Positions 1 to 6,453 of a stretch of DNA of 11,167 bases are shown here, piece after piece. The stretch is from Candidatus Bathyarchaeota archaeon. Its GTDB lineage: Archaea; Thermoproteota; Bathyarchaeia; 40CM-2-53-6; FEN-987. The stretch covers positions 5,999 to 17,165 of the forward strand of contig PMBQ01000235.1 in assembly GCA_003152955.1 (NCBI GenBank), read 5' to 3'. Positions within the stretch are counted from its first letter, which is position 1. Each line of letters begins with the position of its first letter. Made by a program: the position numbers and the translations under genes. The notes below the pieces were generated by a model. That model saw only the letters and a program-made list of their open reading frames with translations, did no database searches and was not told where the DNA came from.

Positions 1-1
1 A

Positions 2-241
2 ATGAACGGCAAGCCCATACCCATTCAACAGGGTTTCCCCGTGAGACCTTTCATTCCGCACTTATACGGCTGGAAAAGCGCCAAATGGCTAACAGAGATC
101 GAATTCCTCTCCGAGTACAAAGACGGGTACTGGGAAACGTACTCGTACCACGAACGTGGAAACATCTGGGATGAGGAACGCTTCAAAGGCCAAGGTGGCA
201 AACACGTGCGTCACCGTGGCCTTGGAACCCTACCCGTCTAA
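2..241 (+). CDS. Molybdopterin-dependent oxidoreductase, sulfite oxidase/YedY family (C-terminal fragment)
   Basis: Last 79 residues of a gene that begins before the window. The motif [18 protein letters not shown] followed by [15 protein letters not shown] and then GYWE and W.EER is the typical end of the oxidoreductase molybdopterin-binding domain of the sulfite oxidase family, where it helps hold the molybdenum cofactor. The Met at position 2 is almost certainly internal, because the conserved domain normally has well over 100 residues before this point. The protein ends soon after the domain, so there is no room for the C-terminal dimerisation domain of true animal or plant sulfite oxidases; it is more like the shorter YedY/MsrP-type proteins. 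Substrate cannot be told from this fragment. Family assignment comes from the motif seen; the function as a periplasmic or respiratory oxidoreductase is inference. Confidence 0.8.
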   Translation: MNGKPIPIQQGFPVRPFIPHLYGWKSAKWLTEIEFLSEYKDGYWETYSYHERGNIWDEERFKGQGGKHVRHRGLGTLPV

Positions 242-436
242 GCAAACCCACTTCCACGCTCTCTAGAAGAAGCTACATCTGAAAGCAAGCAAAATTCAAA
301 GTGGGAACTTGCGCATCATCGACTGCCCTTCGTCTGGCGATTACACTTGAGCCTGCTGACCGTTATTAGGGAGCTTCCCCGGTACCAACCCTCGGCCGAT
401 CCTACCTGGTTTCTTTAAGCTCTGCCAAGGACGCTT

Positions 437-470
437 GGGTGGCACCACCCAAGAGAGGGTGGCTCCGCCC
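437..470. repeat. Two near-identical palindromic 14-mers, 20 bases apart
   Basis: GGGTGGCACCACCC (437-450) and GGGTGGCTCCGCCC (457-470) match at 12 of 14 positions and start exactly 20 bases apart, about two helical turns. Each is self-complementary; the first sits inside a longer perfect inverted repeat (434-442 with 445-453, CTTGGGTGG/CCACCCAAG). They could be paired operator sites for a dimeric regulator or two short RNA hairpins. They lie about 195 bases upstream of sdhC, so a direct role in its promoter is uncertain. Confidence 0.5.
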
Positions 471-612
471 TGCCAACAGCTCATTAACACGCAACACCAC
501 AGGACGGCTGACTTTAACATCAATCTGAGAGATCGAACGAGAAAAGGAACGACGAACTTCCACCAATCCCACCAGCACCTATAACAAGCCAACAGGTTCG
601 TCAGGAGAAGGT

Positions 613-624
613 TTTTTCTTAAAC
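613..624 (+). promoter_or_regulatory. Likely TATA region for sdhC
   Basis: A purine-rich AGGAGAAGG (603-611), which could serve as a BRE, is followed by TTTTTTCTTAAAC (612-624), the usual arrangement of an archaeal promoter. Start of transcription about 25 bases further on (near 645) would leave a leader of about 20 bases with GGAG at 653-656, eight bases before the ATG at 665. This is a pattern match only. Confidence 0.35.
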
Positions 625-664
625 ATCGCTAGGGAGCTGTCGTAAGCTCAATGGAGCAATTGCG

Positions 665-1141
665 ATGGCCGAGTCTCTCACGTCAGACCTGAAGAGGGCT
701 CTTCTCGGCTGGTTTTACCCGGTCAAATACAACTTGGAAAGATGGGCCTACGCTCTTCAGCGGATATCTGGCCTAGCGGTGACCGGCTATTTCCTGGCAC
801 ACATCGTGGAGACCGGAAATGTCGTAGGCGGCCTTGACGTTTGGAGCATTCCTGCCACGAGCCAAGCACAAGACGTCTGGACAGCGACTTTTCGCTTTCT
901 AGATAATCCCATGTTCGACATAGGGCTCGTGGTCATTGGGTTCATGCTTGTGTACCATACGATTAACGGAATCAGGCTGACTTTGACCGAATTCGGTTTC
1001 TTGCAAGGAAGACCGACGAGACCGGATTTCCCCTATGAGCCGAAATCCTTCACGAAAGTTCAACGAGCCCTGTTCTGGCTGAGCGTCCTCTTTGCCACAG
1101 CGACCGCTGTCTACGCTTTGAACGTATTCTTCGGGGTTTGA
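665..1141 (+). CDS. sdhC: Succinate dehydrogenase membrane anchor, cytochrome b-type subunit C
   Basis: 158-residue membrane protein, a quinone-reducing anchor subunit of complex II. The N-terminal part carries ERWAYALQRISGLAVTGYF with R33-x-S35-G36 and H46, the conserved region near the quinone site of SdhC proteins. H98 lies in YHTINGIRLTLTEFG, matching the family's haem-ligand motif H-x2-NG-x-R. Three membrane helices are visible at about 34-50, 84-105 and 135-156. Start: ATG at 665 with GGAG eight bases upstream. The next gene, sdhD, begins 3 bases after the stop, so the two are cotranscribed. The flavoprotein and iron-sulfur subunits (sdhA, sdhB) are not in the window and would have to be encoded elsewhere. 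The family call is strong; fumarate reductase use in the reverse direction cannot be excluded from the anchors alone. Confidence 0.88.
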   Translation: MAESLTSDLKRALLGWFYPVKYNLERWAYALQRISGLAVTGYFLAHIVETGNVVGGLDVWSIPATSQAQDVWTATFRFLDNPMFDIGLVVIGFMLVYHTINGIRLTLTEFGFLQGRPTRPDFPYEPKSFTKVQRALFWLSVLFATATAVYALNVFFGV

Positions 1142-1144
1142 GCG

Positions 1145-1501
1145 ATGAAAGAATCCAAGAAAATGCTTCTTCACTACATCACCGGGCTGGGTATCGTAAT
1201 CGCAGGCGGAGTCCACCTTTTCACCGTCTTTCTTGCTGGACCGTACGTTCAGAATCTGGCGTTTAGCGGAGGCGCGTTCTCAGTCATTGCAGTTTACCGA
1301 AACCTAGTGCTCGCATTAACCTTGGAACTGCTGCTCGTTTTTGTCGACTACCATGCGCTGAACGGACTCCGAATCATACTGATCGAGTTCCATCAAAGCA
1401 CCAGATGGGAAAGAGGAGTATCGTGGATACTGGTGGTCACCGGCATTCTGCTACTTATCTACGGAACCCGAACAGTACTAATCGCGAACGCCTTAACATG
1501 A
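1145..1501 (+). CDS. sdhD: Succinate dehydrogenase membrane anchor, subunit D-like
   Basis: 118-residue hydrophobic protein with three predicted membrane helices (about 11-31, 51-72, 92-112). HYITGLGIVIAGGVHLF near the N-terminus resembles the first helix of Sdh anchors (H10, G14, H24). YHALNGLRIILIEFH (H70, N73, G74, R76) repeats the H-x2-NG-x-R motif of the neighbouring sdhC almost residue for residue, so the two subunits look like products of an old duplication, each able to offer a histidine to a haem b. The ATG is 3 bases after the sdhC stop. The following gene (nth) starts 13 bases after the stop and may be on the same transcript. Assignment to SdhD rests on the motif and on position next to sdhC. 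Confidence 0.8.
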   Translation: MKESKKMLLHYITGLGIVIAGGVHLFTVFLAGPYVQNLAFSGGAFSVIAVYRNLVLALTLELLLVFVDYHALNGLRIILIEFHQSTRWERGVSWILVVTGILLLIYGTRTVLIANALT

Positions 1502-1514
1502 AGACTCAATAGAC

Positions 1515-2264
1515 TTGGCGACTGTAATCGTCGAATCCGAAAGGACCCGTGCAAAGCAGATCCTTGAGATACTCAACCAGAACGTATCAGTACACGATGA
1601 AGATTTCGCTACCCTTGTTGTCGCGAGAGAAACCTCAGACCCGTTTCGCGTTCTGGTCGTGACAATACTCTCACAAAGTTGCACCGACCTTGCGGCATTG
1701 CGCGCCTACCGAACGTTGGATCGACAAGTCGGAGTGACTCCCCAGATCCTCAGTCGAACGAAGACGCAGGAGATTGCAAAGGCCATTCGTGTGGCGGGCT
1801 TGCACAGACAGAAGTCACGCGCCCTGAAGAAGTTAGCACAGATCATCGTCAAACAATATCCTCGCACTCTCGATGGCATCCTTCGCCACCCCGTTGATCA
1901 AGCACGCATCCTACTCCAAGAGTTGCCCAGGGTGGGTCCAAAGACAGCTGATGTTCTGCTGAGCGTTTGGGGAAAACCAACGATATCGGTGGATACCCAT
2001 GTCAATCGAGTCTCAAAGCGACTTGGGCTAGCTCCACAGAAGATGAAATACGAGGAAGTTAGATCGGCTTTGATGCAACTCTACAATCCAGAAGATTACC
2101 ATTCAATTCCACTGCTCTTCATGGCCCATGGAAGAAAGACCTGCAGGTCACCCCGACCTCGCTGCTCCTCTTGCCCAGTCGAGAGCCTTTGCCCATTCAC
2201 TGAGAAGAACTTGGAGCATTTGTCGCCAAGCGTTACACACGAACCGCCTAGGCACGTGGATTAA
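1515..2264 (+). CDS. nth: Endonuclease III-family DNA glycosylase/AP lyase with 4Fe-4S cluster
   Basis: 249 residues. Removes oxidised pyrimidines from DNA and cuts the abasic site in base excision repair. The helix-hairpin-helix LPRVGPKTADVLL (137-149) holds the catalytic lysine (K143), and SVDTHVNRVSKRLGL holds the catalytic aspartate (D160). Four cysteines C210-x6-C217-x2-C220-x5-C226 match the Nth 4Fe-4S spacing exactly. The start is TTG at 1515, chosen because it gives the usual short N-terminal extension and no ATG fits. The N-terminal lead of about 40 residues and the C-terminal tail after the cluster (about 23 residues) are slightly longer than in E. coli Nth (211 residues). It follows sdhD by 13 bases, probably by transcriptional convenience rather than shared function. 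All catalytic residues are present, so it should be active. Confidence 0.93.
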   Translation: MATVIVESERTRAKQILEILNQNVSVHDEDFATLVVARETSDPFRVLVVTILSQSCTDLAALRAYRTLDRQVGVTPQILSRTKTQEIAKAIRVAGLHRQKSRALKKLAQIIVKQYPRTLDGILRHPVDQARILLQELPRVGPKTADVLLSVWGKPTISVDTHVNRVSKRLGLAPQKMKYEEVRSALMQLYNPEDYHSIPLLFMAHGRKTCRSPRPRCSSCPVESLCPFTEKNLEHLSPSVTHEPPRHVD

Positions 2265-2313
2265 TCCATAAAGAGAAATTCATAGAACCACATCTTTTCT
2301 CAGGCGACCCACT

Positions 2314-3246
2314 CTGGTTAGCATAGCAGTAATCGGCGCGATAAACTGGGACATCAACCTGTTTGTCAGAAAGTTTCCTCGTGCAGGCGAACAGACAGTA
2401 ATTGAACGCATAACGCGCGTGCCAGGCGGCAAAGCGGGTAATGTTGCTGTTGCCGCGGCGAGGTTGCTTGGACCATCGCAGGTGGCAATTCTCGGGAGTC
2501 TAGGCAGCGACTCCGTCGCCTCGGAGCAAGTGCGAAAATTCGAGGAAGAAGGCGTGATGACTTCGGGACTCAAGTTCAATCAGGGCATGGAATCAGGTCA
2601 AGCATACACTGTCATTGATGAACTTGGAGAGAACATAATTCACAGCTTTCGCGGTGCCAATTCGGCAATAACACCTGAAGACTTGGATGATTCAACTCGC
2701 CGAGAATTGATCTCAACTGCATCGGTGGTCACTATAATGGACCCTCCACTCGAAACCAGCCTGAAGCTTGCCAAAGAGGCCAAGCGACTTGGGAAGATTG
2801 TGGCTTGGGATCCAGGCGCAAAATCTGAGCTAGGCATAACGAGAGTTAAAGGGTTACTCGAAAACGTGGACTATGTCGCGGCTAACGAATCTGAAATCGC
2901 TAACCTAACAGGCACGAAGATTTTTCGTGACGCTGCCCGCAAATTAATCAAATTCAACCCCAACCTAAAAGCTATCACCAAAATGGGCGCAAAGGGGTGC
3001 ATACTTCATCATGGGATGGAGAGAATTGTTTGCAATGGCCTTGACCTGAAATCTCGCGGTTTGAAGGCCGTGAACACAGTCGGCTGCGGTGACGCGTTCC
3101 TTGGAGCCTTCGTAGCAGCTTTGTCTGAAGGCCGATCTGACCGCGAGGCTTTGGAGTGGGGTAACTGTGCTGCAGGGCTGAAGGCTACGAGACAAGAAAC
3201 ACGTGGTAGTCCGGACCGCGAAACACTCTTGAAATTCCTCTCTTGA
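2314..3246 (+). CDS. PfkB/ribokinase-family carbohydrate or nucleoside kinase, probable CTG start
   Basis: Cytosolic ATP- or ADP-dependent kinase of the ribokinase fold. Reading upstream of the in-frame GTG at 2419 gives AVIGAINWDINLFVRKFPRAGE, the first strand and substrate-binding part of the family, so the GTG is too late. No ATG, GTG or TTG lies in any frame between the nth stop and that strand. CTG at 2314 gives M-V-S-I-A-V-I-G and a 310-residue protein of normal family length; ATA at 2323 or ATT at 2278 are alternatives. Signature 1 is VPGGKAGNVAVAA (36-48); signature 2 is NTVGCGDAFLGA with catalytic base D260 and anion hole G257-C258-G259. Ribose, ribose 1-phosphate, nucleosides and fructose phosphates are all family substrates. 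It converges on the RuBisCO operon with 15 bases between, so ribose-1-phosphate or nucleoside kinase is attractive but only inferred. Confidence 0.85.
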   Translation: MVSIAVIGAINWDINLFVRKFPRAGEQTVIERITRVPGGKAGNVAVAAARLLGPSQVAILGSLGSDSVASEQVRKFEEEGVMTSGLKFNQGMESGQAYTVIDELGENIIHSFRGANSAITPEDLDDSTRRELISTASVVTIMDPPLETSLKLAKEAKRLGKIVAWDPGAKSELGITRVKGLLENVDYVAANESEIANLTGTKIFRDAARKLIKFNPNLKAITKMGAKGCILHHGMERIVCNGLDLKSRGLKAVNTVGCGDAFLGAFVAALSEGRSDREALEWGNCAAGLKATRQETRGSPDRETLLKFLS

Positions 3247-3261
3247 CGGCAGCGATTCAGC

Positions 3262-4071
3262 TCATACTAGCGAATCGACGAATCCCAAGGCATCCTTTAG
3301 TGAGGCAATTCGAGCGTCCGGTTTTATCTCGGAATCTGGCACTCGCCTGTCAGCTCTTGAGAGAGCAAACAGTGAGCCAGGCTGGCGCTTGAATTCTTCA
3401 GGAACTGGGAAATCGAACAGAATCGCACGCATTCCTGCCTGTTTTGCTCCCCATACGTCAGCTTCAGGATTATCTCCTATGTGGACGGTATTGCTTGGTT
3501 CTGTGCCGAGGCCATTCACTGCAAAATCAAAAATGCGCTTGTCTGGCTTGCGGCGCCCCACCTCGTCAGAAAAAACTGTGACGTCAAAGAACGTGAGTAT
3601 TCCAAGCCTTTCCAAGAGCCTGCGCAGAGCCACGCCAGGGCTGCGACCTGTATTGCTGATCAGCCCAATCTTACGTACGCGGTCCCGCATCCCTTCCAAG
3701 GTCTCAATCGCACCCTCATTTAGTATTGGAGGATATTTGAAGAGCGAGTCAGTGTAAGCGCTCTGGAGCATCTCGTTCGTACGTGGATCCAATGAGAGAT
3801 CGATGGCGCTTGATGATGCATCCTGTATGATTAGCCTAATCTGATCTGGTGTGGAAATCTCCTCGTTCCGTCCCCAAATGGCTTGGAACTGTTGAGCACT
3901 CTTTTCATGTGCCTCCAGAAGATCGTTCAGCTTGAGGTCTATTCCCAGACCTGAGAGAACCTTGCGGAGTCCTTCGCATCGCATCTCCATTCGGATGTGG
4001 TCGAGCTCGGACTCGTCGTAGATGAGTGTCTGCCACAGGTCGAAGGTTACACAAATTTCGGAACGCTTCAA
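3262..4071 (-). CDS. HAD-superfamily hydrolase linked to RuBisCO, atypical motif I
   Basis: 269-residue HAD-fold protein, TTG start 6 bases after the rbcL stop, so almost surely cotranscribed and perhaps translationally coupled. Motif I is TFDLWQTLI: nucleophile D11 is present, but the second Asp that acts as acid/base in HAD phosphatases is Trp (W13). Motif II is GLISNT (S139), motif III GRRKPDK (K175), motif IV HIGDNPEAD (D200, D205). Residues 20-115 form the helical cap of the C1 type. The D-x-W/Y-x-T pattern is known from 2-haloacid dehalogenase-like members and from some uncharacterised archaeal HAD proteins, so phosphatase activity is not certain. Beside RuBisCO, candidates are removal of 2-phosphoglycolate or of misfire sugar bisphosphates (the job of Gph or CbbY elsewhere), or a pyrophosphatase or phosphatase step on PRPP. 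These roles are inferred from context only. Confidence 0.85.
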   Translation of the reverse strand: MKRSEICVTFDLWQTLIYDESELDHIRMEMRCEGLRKVLSGLGIDLKLNDLLEAHEKSAQQFQAIWGRNEEISTPDQIRLIIQDASSSAIDLSLDPRTNEMLQSAYTDSLFKYPPILNEGAIETLEGMRDRVRKIGLISNTGRSPGVALRRLLERLGILTFFDVTVFSDEVGRRKPDKRIFDFAVNGLGTEPSNTVHIGDNPEADVWGAKQAGMRAILFDFPVPEEFKRQPGSLFALSRADRRVPDSEIKPDARIASLKDALGFVDSLV

Positions 4072-4077
4072 GTCAAT

Positions 4078-5364
4078 TCACTTGAAAGTGGCGATTCCCC
4101 AAGTGTCAATTGCTCTCTGAAGCTCCTTATGGCCGCGAGCGTATTCTTGGAAATTGTCACCGGACATTGCAACATCGATAGCTTGTCTCAGAGCGCGAGC
4201 GCCAGCCTCACCGCCGTCGGGATGTCCCCACACACCTCCCCCTGCCTGGACAATGATGTCCGTCCCAACCAGTTTGATCAATTCCGGGATCAAGCCTGGA
4301 TGAAGACCACCCGAACATGTCGGGAACACTGGCTTTAGGCGTCCCCAATGTTGCCCCAGAGTTGTTGGGCCGGGTTCTATGGTTTTGCGTTGAAGATTGT
4401 CTCGTAGAGCAAGGACTTCATCCTGCGGCGACTCAAGTTTCCCGATCACCGTGCCGATGTGAAGTTGATCGACTCCGACGAGTCTTGCGACATCGGAAAC
4501 GACCAACATGGACATGCCGTGAAGACGGTTTCTTGTGAAAGCCGCATGGAATGCGCGGTGGGCATGGATAGCGAGCTTCAGATCTTGGCATTCTCGACGC
4601 AGAGTCTGCAGTGCAGCCCAACCAGAAGTGAGAATGTCAACCATAACGTACTCACCCCCTGCTCTGGCCACCACCTTAGCGCGTCGAAGCATCTCATTGG
4701 TTTCTGCGGTCACGTTGATCAGGTAACTCTTACGTTCTCCAGTCTCCTTCTCCGCTTTGTCGCGCAGCCTGAAACACTCTTTGACTCTTTCCGTGAACTT
4801 GTTGAAGGGTTGCGAGGTGAGGTTCTCGTCATCCTTCAACAGATCGATCCCCCCTATCCACGCCTCGTAGCCCGCTCTCGCATGTTCCTTAGCGGTGAGA
4901 CCGAGCTTGGGCTTCGGAACAGTCGCAGTTAGAGGTCTTTTCCTGACTTGGAAAATACTTCGTATGCCAGAAGTCCCAAACCCTGGACCTTGAAAGCTCC
5001 GTAGTAATCCTGCTGGCCATTTGACGTCTTCTAATCTTAGGTTCTGAACCGCTTTCATTCCGAAGATATTGCCGGCTATCGAGCTTAGAACCTGCGGCAT
5101 GTTTCCGTTCTCGAAAAGCGGTAGAGGATAGGCGACCTTGACGAGATTGCCTTTGATTTCGTACGCCTTGGCCATCAATTTTCGGATACGCGGCTGCATA
5201 GTCGTGAGCGTGGTCCATGTTCCAACTGAGGACTCAGAGGCCACTCTGCCTGCAGCATCTTCTATCGTGAAGCCCTGTGCCGGTTCCATCCGGAAGAGAC
5301 AAAGCAAATCATCCTCGGCGGGCCGGTACTTTGTATCAATGAATTCATGATACCACTCGCTCAT
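4078..5364 (-). CDS. rbcL: Ribulose-1,5-bisphosphate carboxylase/oxygenase large subunit, form III
   Basis: 428 residues. Adds CO2 to ribulose 1,5-bisphosphate to give two 3-phosphoglycerates. All expected active-site residues are visible: E44, T49 and W50 in ESSVGTWTTL; N99 in AGNIFG; K151 and K153 in PKPKLGL; the carbamylated K177 with D179 and E180 in GGIDLLKDDEN; H269-R270; H302; loop 6 K309 in GTVIGKLES; S351 in CSGGLHPG; glycines 375-377. The complete set rules out a RuBisCO-like (form IV) protein. GGLHPG and QAGGGVWGHPDG are typical of archaeal form III, which works as a large-subunit oligomer without a small subunit; none is encoded here. ATG start with GAGGA nine bases upstream. It lies 99 bases after the ribose-1,5-bisphosphate isomerase, which supplies its substrate. 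Carboxylation is expected in nucleotide salvage or carbon fixation rather than a Calvin cycle, as no phosphoribulokinase is seen here. Confidence 0.95.
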   Translation of the reverse strand: MSEWYHEFIDTKYRPAEDDLLCLFRMEPAQGFTIEDAAGRVASESSVGTWTTLTTMQPRIRKLMAKAYEIKGNLVKVAYPLPLFENGNMPQVLSSIAGNIFGMKAVQNLRLEDVKWPAGLLRSFQGPGFGTSGIRSIFQVRKRPLTATVPKPKLGLTAKEHARAGYEAWIGGIDLLKDDENLTSQPFNKFTERVKECFRLRDKAEKETGERKSYLINVTAETNEMLRRAKVVARAGGEYVMVDILTSGWAALQTLRRECQDLKLAIHAHRAFHAAFTRNRLHGMSMLVVSDVARLVGVDQLHIGTVIGKLESPQDEVLALRDNLQRKTIEPGPTTLGQHWGRLKPVFPTCSGGLHPGLIPELIKLVGTDIIVQAGGGVWGHPDGGEAGARALRQAIDVAMSGDNFQEYARGHKELQRAIDTWGIATFK

Positions 5365-5463
5365 TACTGCGCATCCTCAATCGTTTTGTTGCCAAGCTCC
5401 CTCTCGGGAATATGAAGATACAGCTGGTTTCGAAGAGAATCGTTTGAGGTCACGTTAGTTCAT

Positions 5464-6453
5464 TCATGCGTCTTCATGCAAGGAATATGTCTGATATTCA
5501 TGTAGCTCCTCGGGAGTGACCACTCCGAAGACCTCTTCCAGAATTAGAATAGCACCCAGAGGCGGGATAATTCCTCGTTCAGTTATGATTAGATCGATAT
5601 ACTCAGGTGGAGTTACGTCAAAGGATGGGTTTCGGACCTTGATCGACCCGATTCGCCTCTGCTCCTCTTCCGAAATCATTTCGGATGAATCGCGCTCCTC
5701 AATCGTAACTAGCTCTCCGATCATTGTCTCTGGGCTGAACTTGTATGTTTCAGCAGCCACGAAAACGTGCACTCTCGCTTCGTGTGCAGCCAGCGCAACC
5801 ATCGAGGTCCCAATCTTGTTGACCAGGGCACCGTTGGCTGTGACCGCATCTGCCCCGACAATAACTTTGTCCACACGCTGAATGAAGTACCTGACCGCAT
5901 CATCCAAAATGAGGGTGACAGGTATGCCTGCTTTGGCAAGTTCGTGAGCAGTAATATGGCCCTGAAATCTAGGTCGGGTCTCGGTTGCGAGAACTTCGAA
6001 TTTTCTGCCTTCCCTCCAGGCGGTCTTCATGATTTCAATGGCTGCGCTGCTGTTGCAGTGCGTGAGAAGAATGTCCCCATCAACAATCCGCCTAGCTCCG
6101 ATCTCGCCGATCCTTTGAACAGCAGTCTTGGCGTTTTCAATGAACTCACCTGCCGCCCCGATCGCTATCCCCCGCACCTCTTCGACGGAGCCAGCTCGAC
6201 CCTTTCCACCGTTGACCCTGTGCATCACGTACCTAATCCCATTAGGTAGCGAGACTGCTGTCGGTCTTGTTTGCAGTAGAATTCTAGCAGCGTTGGTGAG
6301 GTCGTTGACGAAGCTCTCGGTGTCCTTTGCCGTTGAATCTCGAGCCACTATCTGGAGCGCTTCTACAGCGGTCCGCGCGATTAGGCCCGCGCCGCGGATG
6401 CGCATGCTTCGTATGTCTTCGGCGATTCTTTCTGCTTCCTCAGGAAGTTTCAC
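5464..6453 (-). CDS. e2b2: Ribose-1,5-bisphosphate isomerase (eIF2B-like family)
   Basis: 329 residues. Converts ribose 1,5-bisphosphate to ribulose 1,5-bisphosphate, the RuBisCO substrate, in the archaeal AMP (nucleoside) pathway. C133 in THCNSSAAIEIM and D202 in VGADAVTANGALVNKIGT fall at the same residue numbers as the two catalytic residues described for the Thermococcus kodakarensis enzyme, which is strong support for the isomerase rather than a translation factor. The N-terminal helical part holds RSMRIRGAGLIARTA; the Rossmann-like C-terminal domain ends with DLIITERGIIPP. GTG start at 6453 overlaps the prs stop by 4 bases (GTGA), with AAGGA nine bases upstream, so it is translationally coupled to PRPP synthetase. 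The T. kodakarensis enzyme is activated by AMP; similar control here is possible but not visible. Methylthioribose-1-phosphate isomerase is the main alternative and less likely given the rbcL neighbour. Confidence 0.9.
   Translation of the reverse strand: MKLPEEAERIAEDIRSMRIRGAGLIARTAVEALQIVARDSTAKDTESFVNDLTNAARILLQTRPTAVSLPNGIRYVMHRVNGGKGRAGSVEEVRGIAIGAAGEFIENAKTAVQRIGEIGARRIVDGDILLTHCNSSAAIEIMKTAWREGRKFEVLATETRPRFQGHITAHELAKAGIPVTLILDDAVRYFIQRVDKVIVGADAVTANGALVNKIGTSMVALAAHEARVHVFVAAETYKFSPETMIGELVTIEERDSSEMISEEEQRRIGSIKVRNPSFDVTPPEYIDLIITERGIIPPLGAILILEEVFGVVTPEELHEYQTYSLHEDA

Larger units (their letters stand above)
242..664. other. Gene-free stretch upstream of sdhC
   Basis: There is no convincing gene in these 423 bases. 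The one open frame on the minus strand (341-592) would give a Trp- and Cys-rich 83-residue peptide with no recognisable fold and is taken as chance. The stretch holds a pair of palindromes (437-470), a short hairpin-prone GGGAGCTTCCCC (369-380), and a likely TATA region near 613-624 for sdhC. I looked for tRNA T-arms and for the conserved cores of SRP RNA and RNase P RNA on both strands and saw none, although the GC-rich middle part could belong to an unrecognised structured RNA or to the 3' end of the molybdoenzyme transcript. Confidence 0.6.

Noticed and set aside
341..592. Minus-strand 83-residue open frame in the gap before sdhC
   Set aside because: Very rich in Trp and Cys, no recognisable fold, and reads through the palindromic repeats; best explained as chance.
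242..664. Possible SRP RNA, RNase P RNA or tRNA in the GC-rich stretch
   Set aside because: None of their conserved cores (GGAAGG-type SRP loop, GAGGAAAGTC of RNase P, tRNA T-arm) was found on either strand.
2264..2421. A frameshift error hiding the normal start of the PfkB gene
   Set aside because: No ATG, GTG or TTG exists in any frame between the nth stop and the conserved first strand, so a single indel would not restore a canonical start.
4459..4932. Plus-strand 157-residue open frame within rbcL
   Set aside because: Antisense shadow of a highly conserved gene, with no domain of its own.
4078..5364. Form IV RuBisCO-like protein of methionine salvage
   Set aside because: Every catalytic and metal-binding residue, including the carbamylated Lys177 and loop 6 Lys309, is present, so it is a true RuBisCO.
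5767..6249. Plus-strand 160-residue open frame within the isomerase gene
   Set aside because: Antisense shadow; the minus strand encodes the conserved catalytic domain here.
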